64,000 bases of DNA from Stercorarius parasiticus. Taxonomy: Eukaryota; Chordata; Aves; Charadriiformes; Stercorariidae. This document shows, one piece after another, positions 1 through 12,138 of this stretch. The position numbers and the translations under genes were made by a program. The notes below the pieces were generated by a model. That model was not told the origin of the DNA. It saw only the letters and a list, made by a program, of their open reading frames with translations, and ran no database searches. The stretch's first letter is position 1, and every line of letters starts with the position of its first letter. Location of the stretch: NCBI GenBank assembly GCA_013396915.1, contig VWZL01002828.1, positions 186,001 to 250,000 of the forward strand, given 5' to 3'.

Positions 1-1779
1 GGAGCCTTAATTTCCTGGGTTTTGCCCAAAATTTCTTGCGTTTGCATTTGTGCAGTTCAGTGCAGAAAAAAAATGAAATTAGCTTGGTTCCACAACTTGT
101 TCTGTGGCAGCTGCCTGAAGGCCAGTACACTGGCTATAGATGCGTGTTGCTTGTTTCCTGTTAAAAGTTCACTTCAATAAACATCTTAAATAAAATGAGG
201 ATTTGATGGGTAATCAAGTTTTTATCAGTATATTTCCCTTAATACACACTTGGACAAGCATTCCATGTCTATTTGTAAACAGTAAATGCCCCCTTTCCAC
301 CTTTTTGTTTGTTTGTTTTTTTTTTCAGTGAACATGAATATTAGAAATAATGACGAACTTCTGCAGAAACCCTTGTGATCCAGGCTATTTTATCTAGTCA
401 GCTCCGACTACGCTGTTGAGTCTCTCTATGGGAGTCATGTCCAGTTCTCTCATGGCTTATTCAGTCTTCAGAACCAAATCAATGTTTTCTTAGCAATTTT
501 CTTACAGGCTAAGAACCCATAGACTGTTTGTGGATCTTCAGTGGTTTTCTTCTTTAAAATGAAATTGATGCTCTTGGATTATGTGCATTACCAATACTTT
601 TAGCAGCTTTTCACATGCAACTTCTGATCTCTTTTCTTTGGTTTGGTTATCAAATAGAACTTAGTCCATTGCTTAAGTCCATGCTTATGGGACTTTTGAG
701 GGAGTTCTGAAAGGCTTCTCTGAGCACTTCTTTCTATCTCAATACTTCAACGGCAAGTAAAGGGTGTTGCAATGGGGAGAAGCAGAATAGCTGAGGTTCC
801 CTGCATCTGTGTGATTGGGAGAGTTCTCTTGTCTTGTTCAGAGTATGATAGGAAGGACCATTTGCTTTCTCATATATATATATATATATATATAAAAACA
901 ATAAATGTTCCAATAAAATTGAAAGTTTCTATCTATATGATCCATAAACCAGTTCTTGTGACCATTCTGTCCTTCATCTCTGGAGTTGTCTCATTCCTAT
1001 TAAGTTTTCTGTCGTCCCTCTTCCTCTTTGCATGATGTATCCTCCTGGCCTAAGTATTTATGGGTATGCTTTCCCATCTGTTCTTTCATCTTTGGCTTGT
1101 ACCTATTTTGTAAAGTTCTGCTTTACCTGTTTTTCCTCTGATTTTTATTGCTGCCTTAGGGTTCCCCCCACCCCCCCCTTTTCTTTTTTCTCTTCTACCT
1201 TATGAGAGGAAAATAGCTCTCACATACCTTTCCTTACCACTGCCTCTCTTAATTTCAGATTAATTGTAGAAGACCTCTCCGCTTTGTCACTTGATTCAAC
1301 CCCTTTGGAAAATACCCAATGTGTGCCAGAAGTCACTTGTTTCACCAGAAATTAGGTGCTGTTCCTAGTGTCCAACTCTACAAATGACTTGAACAGTTAG
1401 ACTAGAACAGCCAGAGTAGTCATATATAAATTGTGCGGATTTTTACAATGTGTTATTATACAGCAAACAAGTATCTTCAGGTTTACATGATCCTTCCTTC
1501 ATTCCTGCTTGCTGTAAGTACAACACAATAATACTCAGGCTCCTCTCTTTCTCCAATCTTTTGACTGAAAACACTATATTCACTTTATGTTTGGTTTGGG
1601 TTTTTTTCTCGAATGATAGGAACCCGCAAAATCTCTGTTTTGAATTTGCCAGAGACTGAAAAAATGCACCTGTTCTTGTTTTCTTTAGCAAGTCTTTATT
1701 TAAAAGAATGTATGCAGCAGCAGACTTATGTCAAGTGAGTAATGAACTAAACTTGTGCCCGACTGCACCCTCTGCACAG
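1..1779 (+). other. DNM3: DNM3 intron (upstream of first PH exon)
   Basis: I see no exon here. The preceding dynamin exon should end in residues like ...NQGEIL, and no such reading is visible. The stretch is AT-rich intron sequence with an (AT)n microsatellite near 872-894 and a C-run near 1166-1179. Short open frames (for example at 772 and 1450) have no recognisable protein content. Confidence 0.7.
872..894. repeat. (AT)n microsatellite
   Basis: About eleven uninterrupted AT dinucleotides are followed by an A-rich tail. It is likely polymorphic in length. Confidence 0.95.
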
Positions 1780-1893
1780 GTTATCCGGAAAGGCTGGCTG
1801 ACAATCAACAATATTGGCATCATGAAAGGAGGATCCAAGGAATACTGGTTTGTTCTAACTGCAGAAAGTTTGTCCTGGTATAAAGATGATGAG
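1780..1893 (+). CDS. DNM3: Dynamin-3 exon, first part of PH domain (partial gene)
   Basis: This 114 bp exon translates to 38 codons starting [18 protein letters not shown] and ending SLSWYKDDE. This is the N-terminal half of the dynamin PH domain, which binds PI(4,5)P2 on membrane necks during vesicle scission. It is preceded by a pyrimidine-rich tract and 'cacag' and followed by 'gtaagg', so both splice sites are canonical. Both boundaries fall between codons (phase 0). The IGIMKGG loop is the variable loop 1 of the family. By my count from DNM1 numbering, its Ile and Lys correspond to I533 and K535, the membrane-inserting and lipid-binding residues. The + strand reading frame continues exactly into the exon at 62007. 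Paralogue choice rests on that second exon and on the antisense mir-199a/214 locus. As I recall, human DNM3 has S for the first N of 'NN' and G after 'SK'; those two positions look DNM1-like here. Confidence 0.95.
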
Positions 1894-4800
1894 GTAAGGA
1901 GTGACACACTTTTTTCTACTGGCGGTGGGGGAGGCGGACAGACATGACATATTTATTTAGTCTTCTGATATCAGCTTAAAATATTAAATCGGCTTGTACA
2001 GACTTTGAACAGAAAGAATGTTTTAAGGTTTTACCTATCTCCTTTAAATTTTCTGGTTTTGATTCATGGAGAATACTGACCCTATAAGACTTCTGTTGAA
2101 ATGATGATAATATAAGTACAGGGTGTTGTGGGGGGGTGTTTCTGTTTGGTTTTTTTGTTTTATTTTTTTCCTCTCTTCCTGTGGCTTCCACACATTGGTC
2201 TAAAATCTTCTGGAATGTCCTGGTTATTGTCCTATGCCTGTTTGAACTGCTCTTACATATGTACTGTGAGTTGATCATAAATTGTCTAGGTAAAGTTACT
2301 CCTAAAAGTAAGTACATGGTGTAATGATGACAATTTTTCTCCAGTCTCATATTCTGAGAGGCTGAAAAGCCTGTCTGCAGAGTTCTGGAGCTGGTTGGTA
2401 TGGATTTTCAAATTTGCTACTGAAAATCCGAAAAATGCATCTTGGTAAGAAATGTCACTGCTGATCAGTAAATCTGAGGTGAGTAATATGAGAACTGGAA
2501 AAAGCATTTATCTGATAAACAGGACATCCAGGTTGCTTACTTTATTGAATGTATTAGCTTTACAGTAAAGCCTTTGTGTTTCATTTAAAGGTTTGTGTTG
2601 GTTTTCATAGAAAAATCGGGCTACACTTAAAAAACCCCAAACTGTTATTTTCTGATTTATTTTTAAATTACATGTTTTCAGCAAAAATTTAGTGATTTTT
2701 AGCGTGAACCAGTTCATTGGATGAAAGAGGCGCAGGTGAAGAGAGAGTTTTAAATGAGCTTTGAAACCTCAATCTTTCCAGTCAGTCTTTCCAGCTTATT
2801 CTGATTTACCCCAACAAAACATGGAGTTTGTTGAGGGCGACTGTGCAGAGAATTCATATTCTGTTTAACTTACATAGTATTTTGCTGCAATGGATTTTCT
2901 AGGACCACTGTGGAGAGGTCCTGCAACGCATGTACTTAAGCCAGAGCTCTGCCGAGTCTTGCGAGTCCAGAATCTGATACTTATCCTTGGTAGTTACATC
3001 AGTAATAATGCTGGTGGTGGAAACTGCACTTGTCAGTAGGGTTTTTTTCCCTGAGTCAGTAGCCATTTTGGGATAGACCTTAAGATTGAGGGACAAATTA
3101 GATTGATCTTGAAGATTTTGCCCGTTGCCCTTTCATTTTAGTTTTAAAGGGATTCAAATGTATTTACTGTAACAGGAAAATCAGCACGTGTCAGACATTG
3201 GGGAGGACCCAAATGCTAGGTGTCAAGAGGGGAAGTTTTATTCTCAGATTACTGAAATATAATTTGAAGTATTATATTGCAATGACATAAAAATGAATCA
3301 AAGAGAATGCAAAGGTACCTTTATGAATTTGAAAATTTGAAGCTGTTGTTATTTGTGATGTAACTTGAAGCTACTAGAACTTGTCTTAGATCAGGTACCG
3401 GTAACTGTAACTAAAATAATTGATGTTGTGAGATTAACACCCCTTGCTATGTTCTGTCTCAGACACTTGGAGGTGCATCTGAGATGTGCTGTGGCAATTT
3501 TTGAGGTAGTTCTGGTGTTGCTTTTTTGAGTCTGATCTTTGCTTAGTGTGTGCAATATAAAGATTCCTGAAAATATTTATGGAATGTCTTCTGCTGTGCA
3601 ACTTCAGAAAGGAATTGTTTTGATAGTGTACTAGAGAGTTTCACCTGGGGATCTTGGAATAGTACATGGAGGGAGCTGGCCACGGTCTGATTTCCATATG
3701 CATAGTTTAAAATATTGTCTCTTAATTGCCAATCAGTTGTGTTTTGAGGGTCATGAAAATACTAGTAGTTCATTCAGTCCAATACAGGAAATTGTTCAAG
3801 AATTTCTTAAGAGTGGTCAGAGAAGGTAACAGCATAGTGTTCCATGCTTTGCTGGTGGAAGGAGTTCCTCCTCAAGTACAGATTTGCTGTATAATTTGAT
3901 TATTCTGTCCTGGTAAAGAGTTCAGAAATTTATGTTGGATTTTTTTGTTTCTATTTCATGGTTTTTTTTGTTGTTGTTGTTGTTTACTGGGCCTTTCTCA
4001 GTAGGTTTTCGAAAACTAGTAAGCTCTGGTTTAGATACTTTCTGAAGAAGATGGTCAAAGCCACAGCTTGACCATTAGGTTAATCAAAAAACTAATGACT
4101 TGGTTCAGAAACAGAACTACTGGCTTCTGAAAATAAAGAAGCAAATATTTGATCTTCTGGCTGAATTCTTATTTTTATAATTATGTTTCTTCTCCTTAAA
4201 ATGTTCTCCTCGCTTTCAGCTTGGTTTGGTAGTTGTCACATCCTGTTCTCAGATGGTTACTGAAATGGCTGCAGGCTGGTGTATTTCCACCCTGGTACGG
4301 TACGTAGTCTTCAGTGATGTGTGAAGTGATAACCATGTTTATGTATCTGGACTGTGCCCGGGCTCAGTGCCGCTGTGAGGTCCTAGGGAGATCCCATCTC
4401 CCGTGCCTCCCACTTGGGCCAGTCACTCCTGCAGTGCTTGCACAGTAGTGAGAGCCTCTCCATCGCAGCTGGGGAAGATACAGAAGGTCAGGTCTCACTC
4501 TTTCTCCTGCCACAGAGTTCATTCTCCCTGCCTATCTACCGCTGAGTAAGTAATGTTGTAGCAGCTTGAGTACCAGTGAGCTCTGACAGTGTTCTTTACA
4601 AAGCTGTAGTGCTTGATGGGACCTCTAGGGCTGTATACCCGCTCTAGTGTAAACTGAGCCCTTTTTCTGCAGCCTGGAATTTACTCTGAGATTAAAATCA
4701 CACTCTGAATGCAAGTGGTTGCTTGCTAGTGCCATTAGAAGGACGTAAATTATTACCTTTATTTGTGAGCTGCAGCTTTTATAAGTGAAGAATCCACGGT

Positions 4801-6100
4801 GGAATGCATTTTGAAGCAAGTTACTTTGGCAAAAGATTTCAAAATTTGTTGTATGATACCAGTATCACAAAAGAAACAATTGCTTTCTTGACATGGTTTT
4901 GTTGCTACTCAAATGTACTACAGGATTGTATTCCTGATGAGATGGGAATCATCGCCTAAGAACGCTTTTGAGGCTTATAATTATGGAAATATCAAGTTGG
5001 TGTTTGAAGAGTGTGGGTAAAGCAGTTACAGTATCAATTACATGACTACTAATCTGGATTAGTTTCTGATCCTGCATACAGTTGCTTGTGTTCATAACTT
5101 TGTTGCGTGACCAGTACCATGACTTTGTGCTTTTTCCACTTGCTTAAAATTAAGCAAGGACAATATTGTGTACCACTTTGGGGCTGTTGTAAATAAGTGC
5201 AAGACCTCACAAATAGCAGTTTTCTTTCGTAGAGTATTCCATATAATACTAGCTAAAGTATTTTAAGGCATACCTACACAGAAAATATTAAATCTGAGCA
5301 TTTTAGCTCTCAGTTGTTACTGGTTTGTTAAGCAGCACAAAAAGCTGTAAACTGTTGCGCTCAGGTTCATTTGAGAGTCAACCTGCAAATTGGGAATTTG
5401 TGAATTAGCCACTTTATATTAGAATAAAACGGACTTTGGGAATGTGGAACGCCATTCTAGGTTGTGAATCGAAATGCTCTTTGTTGTAAACAGAAACATG
5501 CCATTTGTAAAGTGGTGTAGCCTTTTTTACAGGGCATGGTCAATGAATGTGACTTTATTATTCTTTCTAAAGCATCCAGAGATTTCACTGGCATTACTGG
5601 TGTGCAAAGGATGCCAAGCTGGGCTCTAGGAGAAGAACTTCTGAAAATGTGAAACATACATCTTTTAGAAAAATCCCCTTATTTCCAAATAAAATATTTC
5701 CATTCTGTTTCAATAGGAAAGGAGAGTATTATCAACATCCAGTGACAGATGCAGTTTGTATTATAATTTCACAGTTTGTTCCCAATTGTAAAATTCTGTG
5801 TGGTTTGGGAGGGAGATAGGAAAATAAGTGAGGAGGTGAGAGAGTGGAAAGGGGAGAAGTTACTGTAAGGTCTAACATTGTGTCTGTTTATAGAATTAAC
5901 TTGCCACACAACAAGCTGCTCTCGGCTTCTGTGGCTAGCAGGAATGTTAGTGATTTTTATTCTGACAACAATCTAAGAACAGGAGTTGCTCGAGTTATGC
6001 CTGAGAAATAAATGGGAGGACGAAATATACAATGGTGCCGCAAAGCTGCGTATAAATAAAACTTAATGTTAGTGAGTTAATGAGAACAACTAGGAAAAGA
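1894..6100. other. Intron stretch without recognised genes
   Basis: This is plain AT-rich intron sequence between the first PH exon and the distal (3') end of the antisense DNM3OS unit. It contains a short (TTG)n run near 3962-3983 and a T-run. I see no CR1, RNA gene or coding exon. Open frames of 60-124 codons on either strand look like chance. Confidence 0.6.
3962..3983. repeat. T-run with (TTG)n simple repeat
   Basis: A short poly-T is followed by about five TTG units. Confidence 0.8.
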
Positions 6101-6138
6101 GTACTATAGGAAGCACAGTAAAAATTTCAGCAGCGGGT

Positions 6139-6144
6139 TTTATT
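6139..6144 (-). terminator. Candidate DNM3OS polyadenylation signal
   Basis: TTTATT on + is AATAAA on minus, lying about 160 nt past the mir-214 hairpin in transcript direction. The mammalian transcript also ends soon after mir-214, as I recall. AATAAA is common in AT-rich intron, so this is only a candidate. Confidence 0.3.
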
Positions 6145-6318
6145 GTATTTTATAGGCAGTGTTGGTTTGACTCTAGGTGGGTTGCAGTACGCGGCTTGGT
6201 TACTGACCGGCCGTCTGAGATCCAGAGTGACTCTTGGCTGGAGCTGTTGGTGAAGATGCTCTGGTGTGTCAGAGCGGTTTCCCACTGGCGGCCGTCCCTC
6301 AGGCTGGGTTGTCATGCG

Positions 6319-6340
6319 ACTGCCTGTCTGTGCCTGCTGT
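6319..6340 (-). ncRNA. MIR214: mature miR-214-3p
   Basis: The reverse complement of the window at these positions is the dominant 22 nt miR-214 product, on the 3' arm of the hairpin. Confidence 0.97.
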
Positions 6341-6359
6341 ACAGGTGAGAGGATGTTCT

Positions 6360-6381
6360 GCACAGCAAGTGTAGACAGGCA
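6360..6381 (-). ncRNA. MIR214: mature miR-214-5p (passenger arm)
   Basis: The reverse complement of these 22 bases is the known 5' arm product. It pairs with the 3p arm across a loop of about 19 nt. Confidence 0.95.
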
Positions 6382-6458
6382 GACACATGACAACTCCGTC
6401 CAGCCAGTCCCTTGGAGCCATCGCCGCTGGTGTGCAACACTTTGTACCATTCCGGTTT

Positions 6459-6480
6459 GGGGGGGCTTTGGAGGGGGGGG
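6459..6480 (+). other. G-run cluster with G-quadruplex potential beside mir-214
   Basis: A G7 run (6459-6465), GG (6470-6471) and a G8 run (6473-6480) lie within 22 nt, about 50-70 nt from the mir-214 hairpin base. Two long runs can supply four G-tracts. On the DNM3OS strand this is C-rich. Confidence 0.5.
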
Positions 6481-6499
6481 AAGCACACATAACAGAATT

Positions 6500-7690
6500 G
6501 AACTTTACAACATTGGGAGCTGTAGAACAAGAACAGAACTTGATTTTATTCGGAAAAGAAGCATTTTGGTACATCGGTTATCATTGCGCTGACATGTATC
6601 AGAGATGCGATTTCAACAGACTGGTCACACTGAACATTTGGAAAAACAAAAAAGGATTGAAGCCATGGTTTATTTTATATGCAATTCATACAGGATTCTG
6701 CCTGCATATTGTAGTCACACACAGTAATTTAACCAGATGGTTTTACTCTTCTCGGAAGCACAGAAATACTGAAGTTCAAGATAAAGGATATGTTTATACA
6801 GTACATATTTTCTAGGAGCAGATAAGTACAGTAATCTTGCATGTTAAAAATAAAAATCTTTCTGTATAAATGGAGGAAACCACTTGCACATTAACCCACT
6901 TAAAGGGAATGTGCTGGAAAGGAAACTGGTTGCATTTTATATCTATTTTGCTAATACGTTAAAGCTATACACTTATAATGACATTTCTTCAGTATTTTGC
7001 TTTGCATGTTATTTAAATTTAGCTTTCTCTCAAAATCGGTACTTCATAAGGAAACAAAATAACTTTGTAATTTTGGCAAGGTTTTCAGTTGAGCATAGAC
7101 TATAGTATAGATGAAAAGCATGCAAATAGCATCATTTCACGTCACAAGATGTGCTGCTGCGCTAAACTCTCCTGTCTATAAAACACACCCAGGGACTGTA
7201 ATCCAATTTTGCAGTTATATTTGTAGCATCACTGGGATGTTGTTTCAAAAGGTATAAAACACATTGGAAGCTTGAAAAGAGAAGAGAATAATCGTGTTAC
7301 TTTTCTATACAGATTAAACGATTCTGGTTTATAGTGGTGGTGGTAGATCGCTGTTGCTCGCTAGTGCCACCACAGGTAAGCAACAAACGGGCTTTCAAAC
7401 CCTTCTCAAGCACATCCCATACAGAATAGCAGCAAACCACTTCTAAGGTTCAGCCTGAAAACTGATTATAAAAGGGATGAATTTACCAAAAGGATAAAGG
7501 TGGGGATAGTGTTGAGGTTTTAAATTAGACTAATAATAAATTAATATGTAATTATTCAGGTGTTTTGGCTCTAATCGTTATTTTGCCGTAAAGAAAAAAA
7601 AATATGTTTTAGCTAATATACAAGTTGAAGCGTGCAAATTAAGTTTATCAATTATATGAATAAAATTTTCTTTGAACCTAACAAAGTGGA
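6500..7690. other. DNM3OS body, no separate gene recognised
   Basis: This is moderately AT-rich sequence within the inferred antisense transcript. The open frame at 6387-6815 on + overlaps the mir-214 flank, has no recognisable domain, and is taken as chance. I see no transposon. Confidence 0.4.
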
Positions 7691-7697
7691 ATAATAT

Positions 7698-7855
7698 GTC
7701 TTAAAAAAATAAATCAAGCACAAAACATGACTAGCTAATTCAGACATGGGAAGTTAATTCTGAGACATTAAATAGGTCTTAAAAAAAAATGAATCAAGTA
7801 CAAAACGTGACTAACTAATTCAGACATGGAAATTTAATTCCAAGACATTAAATAG
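7698..7855. repeat. Two-unit imperfect tandem duplication (78 + 80 bp)
   Basis: Unit 1 (7698-7775) and unit 2 (7776-7855) share the order 'gtcttaaaaaa', 'aatcaag', 'acaaaac', 'tgact', 'ctaattcagacatgg', 'ttaattc', 'agacattaaatag'. They differ at roughly ten positions plus A-run length, so this is an old local duplication and not an assembly duplicate. It lies inside the inferred DNM3OS body. Confidence 0.9.
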
Positions 7856-10800
7856 TTTTACTTTGACTTTATAATATGCTTATTTAAATTTTTGTAGCTG
7901 TAAGTAAAATTTTAAATGTATGCTTTAAGTTGGCATGTCTTCCTACCCACTTAACCATTTTAAAGAAAACCCAAAGTGGCAAATTAGAAGTACTTTTAAA
8001 ATAAATAAGACACTGCTTGTTTTATAGATTTCGTCAAATTTAGTTGCTGCAGTTAGTTGTTAAAGGAACCGGAGATCTTAAGTCTGGGAGAAAATTAGGT
8101 CTCAATTTGTGTGTTATGTATCCTTCTTGAAATTGCAAAGAATTGTACAGTAAAATTCCTTGGCAACCTATATTATAAAAGAATTGGAAGAACAAAAGTA
8201 TGCATTTTAAGTAATAGGCTTTCTACTAACAACTATCAGGGAAGTTGTGCTGGGAGTAAAAGTTGTAAGTGGAAAGATTGTGTGGCCTTTCTAATAACTG
8301 TACACAAGGAGAATTCATCAAAGAGTCAGCAAGGAGCTTTGCATCTTGAACTGAGGCAGATTTATTTTGCCTTCAGTTAGTTCATTGGGTACCACTAATG
8401 ACTGGGTAGTTATCGCCACTTGATTCTCAGTTAAAAACCGATATTCCTTGAAATTGTAGTTGATTTGTTAAAAGGGCTAAACATTTTTGTGTGCTGTATC
8501 TGATTCATTGAGGCACTAAAGGGCTAGAGAATATTTTAGAATCCTCGTAACAAAAAAAAAATAAATCATCATTGCCAATATTTTATTTACAGGAACCTAT
8601 ATTAAGGATTTGACTTTAAATATTGGTAGCCTGGAAATTGAGTTGAGAATTGTATTCTCTGCGACTGTGATTAGGACTTTTTATTTAAGGGCAGGTTGTT
8701 ATTTTTAGATACTGTTTTGCAAAGCAGCGTAAAATGCAGTACAGAAGTACAGTAGCATTATTCAGGAAAGTTTCATTCTTAACTGTGGCATTTCCTGTCT
8801 TTTTGTAGGTTTAAACCTGACCCTTAATATTATTTCAATTAGGATTTTTTTTTTTTTTAATAAAGCACAGTTCAGGAAGCAAAGCCTTTTGCAAGTAAAA
8901 GTAAAGTTATGCACTTGATTAAAATCTATTATTTAAAAAAACCCACCCACTAAGATTTAGGGTTTTTTATTTTCCAATCCACTTAACAGATTTCGATGAA
9001 AAGATTATAATAACTTAACATTCTATTTGGAAGTTGGGAATTTTTAGGCAAGTATTTTGTTATTTTGATTCTAATATTTTTCCATACAGCAATGATACTT
9101 GGGTGGTCTGCAGAAATGTCTGTGGAGGCACGGGGATAGTACAGGAAGGGGGGGGACAAGGAGCGTGGAGAGGGTAGCGTTGTCTGTTAGGCTTCTGAAA
9201 ATACAGATGTGTTAAATAGCTCTGGTGATGGTCATACGGAAGATAACATGCAACTTAATGACAAGGAGGAAAAAATGTCAAATGACTTTTTTTTTTAAAG
9301 TAACTAGTTTTTTTCACATTTGGATGCTTATTTGATCTATATTTATTTCTGTGAAGTGACTTTGCCCCATCCTTCTTTTTCTTCAATTTTTTTTTAACAT
9401 TAAAGGAATATATAGAAAAGGTTTGAAATATTTTCTTCCTCTTCCCTATCTGATTTTGTTGAGTTTACAAAAAAAAATTGCGCTCCTTGAAGATGAAAGT
9501 CCATTATATTGAAACACCTATTTAAATGTTCATACTGGCTTTAATTTGCTTTTCATGTTTTTGTGCATTTTATAGTAATACGAATTGTATAATTTAGTTC
9601 ATAAACCAGGCTTAAGCATTGGTATTGTCCAGGTTTTACAGAACTCTCACCACGATGCACTGGATCCTGCTAATTTTTTTTTAGTCTTTGGAAAAAAAGT
9701 AGTTTGTTCTTTTTGTTTTTTTTCTGTTGAAATATTTGTATACAGCTGTCTTGTGTTCGTTGACATGCATTTTTAAAACCTCTGCTTTTATAACTATGGC
9801 AATCTTTTCTGGAGGATTATGCTCAACTAGAACTTATTTCAACTAAACCAGCACTGTTTTAAGAACCACAAAATCACTTAATTCACTTTGAAAATGTTTT
9901 GATTGCTGAGACGAAGTAGATACACTTCCTTATTCATTCCTAACAATACAGGCTTTCTTTCCGTATCTCTTGCTTTGCCCGATGCATTTCCCGCCCCCCC
10001 CTCCCCCTTTCCAAGCCCCATGCCAAGGGGGCCTCCTAGATCTTAGCCTTACAGTCTAAAAATGTTACTTTGAAGACTCATGGGTGTATGGGAGGGGAAT
10101 CACTTCCTAAATCCAGAAAGGTCATTTAAAATAAAGATTAATGCAAATAGTGGACTTAAAGATAAGAGAAACACTGAGTTCCATATATTTTCATTGTCTT
10201 TGCTTATTTAGCAAAAGTTAACGCAGGCTGTCTTCAACAGCATTTTCACCGAGAACCTCTTACTGACTGGGTAACAATACTTCCTTTCTTAATTTCTAGA
10301 TCAGAATTATAAAAGAAAAAAAAAGTAGCTATGCAAGTAAGCACTAGATAGAAGAAAATATTTGCAAACAATCATATTCCCCTTGAAAGCATAACTGAGC
10401 AAGTTTCTTAACAAGATTTGAAAACGTTTTTCTACCGCTTAAACGAAATCTAAGTCAAAACTTTTCCGATTTGCTATGCCTAAACCAGCAATCATACTTA
10501 AAGAGAGGTTGAGAAATATTAATGTAAGTTTGAATCTGGTTCCATCCCTTTCATTTCTCTCTGTCTCTTCAGATTTTCTATTAATAACTACATTTAACCG
10601 TGTGTTGTAACTCCACTTTAAAGTAGAACAAGAATAAAAGTTCAGTCTACTCACATTATAATGGATTAAACCCCACTAATTTAATTCTAAAGATAATCTG
10701 CAAAATAAAAGGAAGAGAGGGTGGATAACCTATAAGTGTACATAGACATTAAAACAGAATTCTTTTAGTGAAAATCCATAAGGTTTGATGGGAGGCTAAG

Positions 10801-11972
10801 GGAAATGACAGTGCTAGGTCTTGCTTCATAGGCTTTAAGGCAGCCAGTATAGACACAGTCACGCTAATGCTACGCGATCATCTCTCCCCAATAGGACTTC
10901 TATTGATTATTCAAGGAGCAATGAAAAAGGTAATAATAGTAATATACATATTTAAAAAAAAATATTGTAAACTATCAAGGCTGTCTAAAATATAACACGC
11001 ATTCTGCAAAATTGGCTGGTTATAATACTAACAGCTGCATATTTATGCTAATTCTTTTTATCGTATAGCTATTCAAAACCTTCCTGGCAATAATGAGCAC
11101 CATATAGATGGGATTTTTTTTTTCCGGTTGCAGTAGTTTGTTACTAGTGTTAACTTTAGGGGAGCTGACTCTGGAGTTCAGCTGGTATCAAATTGCAGCC
11201 CAGACTTTTTGTATTATTTTGTCCGTGGGGATTTCATTCAGCCTGAGGGTTTTTTTCCCCTACCAGGACAGCTGGAAATTCACCAAAGCAAACTTCTGCA
11301 TTCGTTTACAAATTCCATTTTTATCAGTGGGATTCAGGACAAAGTAACTTATCATTTTGAATGTTAGAAGAAATATCAGCGATACAAAGTATACATGAGG
11401 GCGGCAACAATCAATCTGTGCTGATCACTTATAGGCAATGGCCAGCCAGGTATCGGGATGGAAAGCTGTTTGTTCCATTTTATTTATTTATTGGTTTTTT
11501 TTTTTCATTACATCCTGAACTTTCAGAGGTAATTTTTCCTGACAATCAAAGATGTTGTATTCTACACAGCAGAAGCCTAGCATGGAGTAGTCATAGATTT
11601 CCTATGGTTTCCCTCCCAGTTTTCATTAGCACATATAGCATAGGTTACTTGTAAAGAAGTTTCATCTGCATATAAAAATCTAAGTACAGTTCTCCCAAAG
11701 GTGATCTAATATAATTTACAATAATTTAAAATAATATTCATGCATTTTTTCCATTATTTTATTACTCTAAGAGAAAATAATTTCTTAAAATTCATCTTCC
11801 GATCATATTTCACAACAGGAGCTATTCAGAATACATACTTCTAGCAAGCCTTTTCTGCGTTTAAAAAAAAATATTCTCCGTAAATATTTATACTGATTGC
11901 TACAAGTAAAAAAAAAAAAAAAATTAAATTTACCTTTTTAGTTTGGGGGGGGGATCGCGTTATTTTTAATTT
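7856..11972. other. DNM3OS body between the two microRNAs, AT-rich
   Basis: I recognise no exon, RNA gene or transposon. There are homopolymer runs (for example T near 8847-8859 and 9291-9297, G near 9148-9155, and a C/T tract near 9990-10010). The lack of any CR1 is notable given the density in the second half of the intron. Confidence 0.5.
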
Positions 11973-12138
11973 NNNNNNNNNNNNNNNNNNNNNNNNNNNN
12001 NNNNNNNNNNNNNNNNNNNNNNNNNNNNNNNNNNNNNNNNNNNNNNNNNNNNNNNNNNNNNNNNNNNNNNNNNNNNNNNNNNNNNNNNNNNNNNNNNNNN
12101 NNNNNNNNNNNNNNNNNNNNNNNNNNNNNNNNNNNNNN
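11973..12138. other. Assembly gap (166 Ns)
   Basis: A run of N is flanked by a G-run on both sides (near 11944-11953 and 12139-12148). The missing sequence lies in the DNM3OS transcript, about 240 nt downstream (minus direction) of mir-199a. Confidence 1.

Larger units (their letters stand above)
6305..6400 (+). ncRNA. MIR3120: Putative mirror microRNA mir-3120 in DNM3 sense strand
   Basis: In human, the sense strand of the mir-214 locus makes miR-3120 from the DNM3 intron. Here the + strand contains the sequence I recall for miR-3120-5p (CCTGTCTGTGCCTGCTGT plus ACA) at 6323-6343. It also contains the miR-3120-3p sequence (CACAGCAAGTGTAGACAGGC plus A) at 6361-6381. Perfect sequence is expected in any species that conserves mir-214, so it does not prove expression. 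The + strand also folds into a hairpin, with G:U pairs of one strand becoming A:C mismatches on the other. Confidence 0.5.
6301..6410 (-). ncRNA. MIR214: mir-214 precursor hairpin
   Basis: Read on the minus strand, this folds into the mir-214 stem-loop. The mature miR-214-3p (starting ACAGCAGGCACAGACAGG) is encoded at 6319-6340, and the whole 22 nt match the vertebrate sequence as I know it. The passenger miR-214-5p (starting TGCCTGTCTACACTTGC) is encoded at 6360-6381 and also matches throughout. The loop differs from human at one base, and the lower stem is conserved out to the ends given here. It is the distal microRNA of the DNM3OS transcript. miR-214 targets include EZH2 and PTEN in mammals. 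Confidence 0.98.

Noticed and set aside
6387..6815. 142-codon + strand open frame over the mir-214 flank
   Set aside because: It overlaps the conserved hairpin flank, has no recognised domain or splice context, and lies antisense to a known non-coding RNA. Chance frame.
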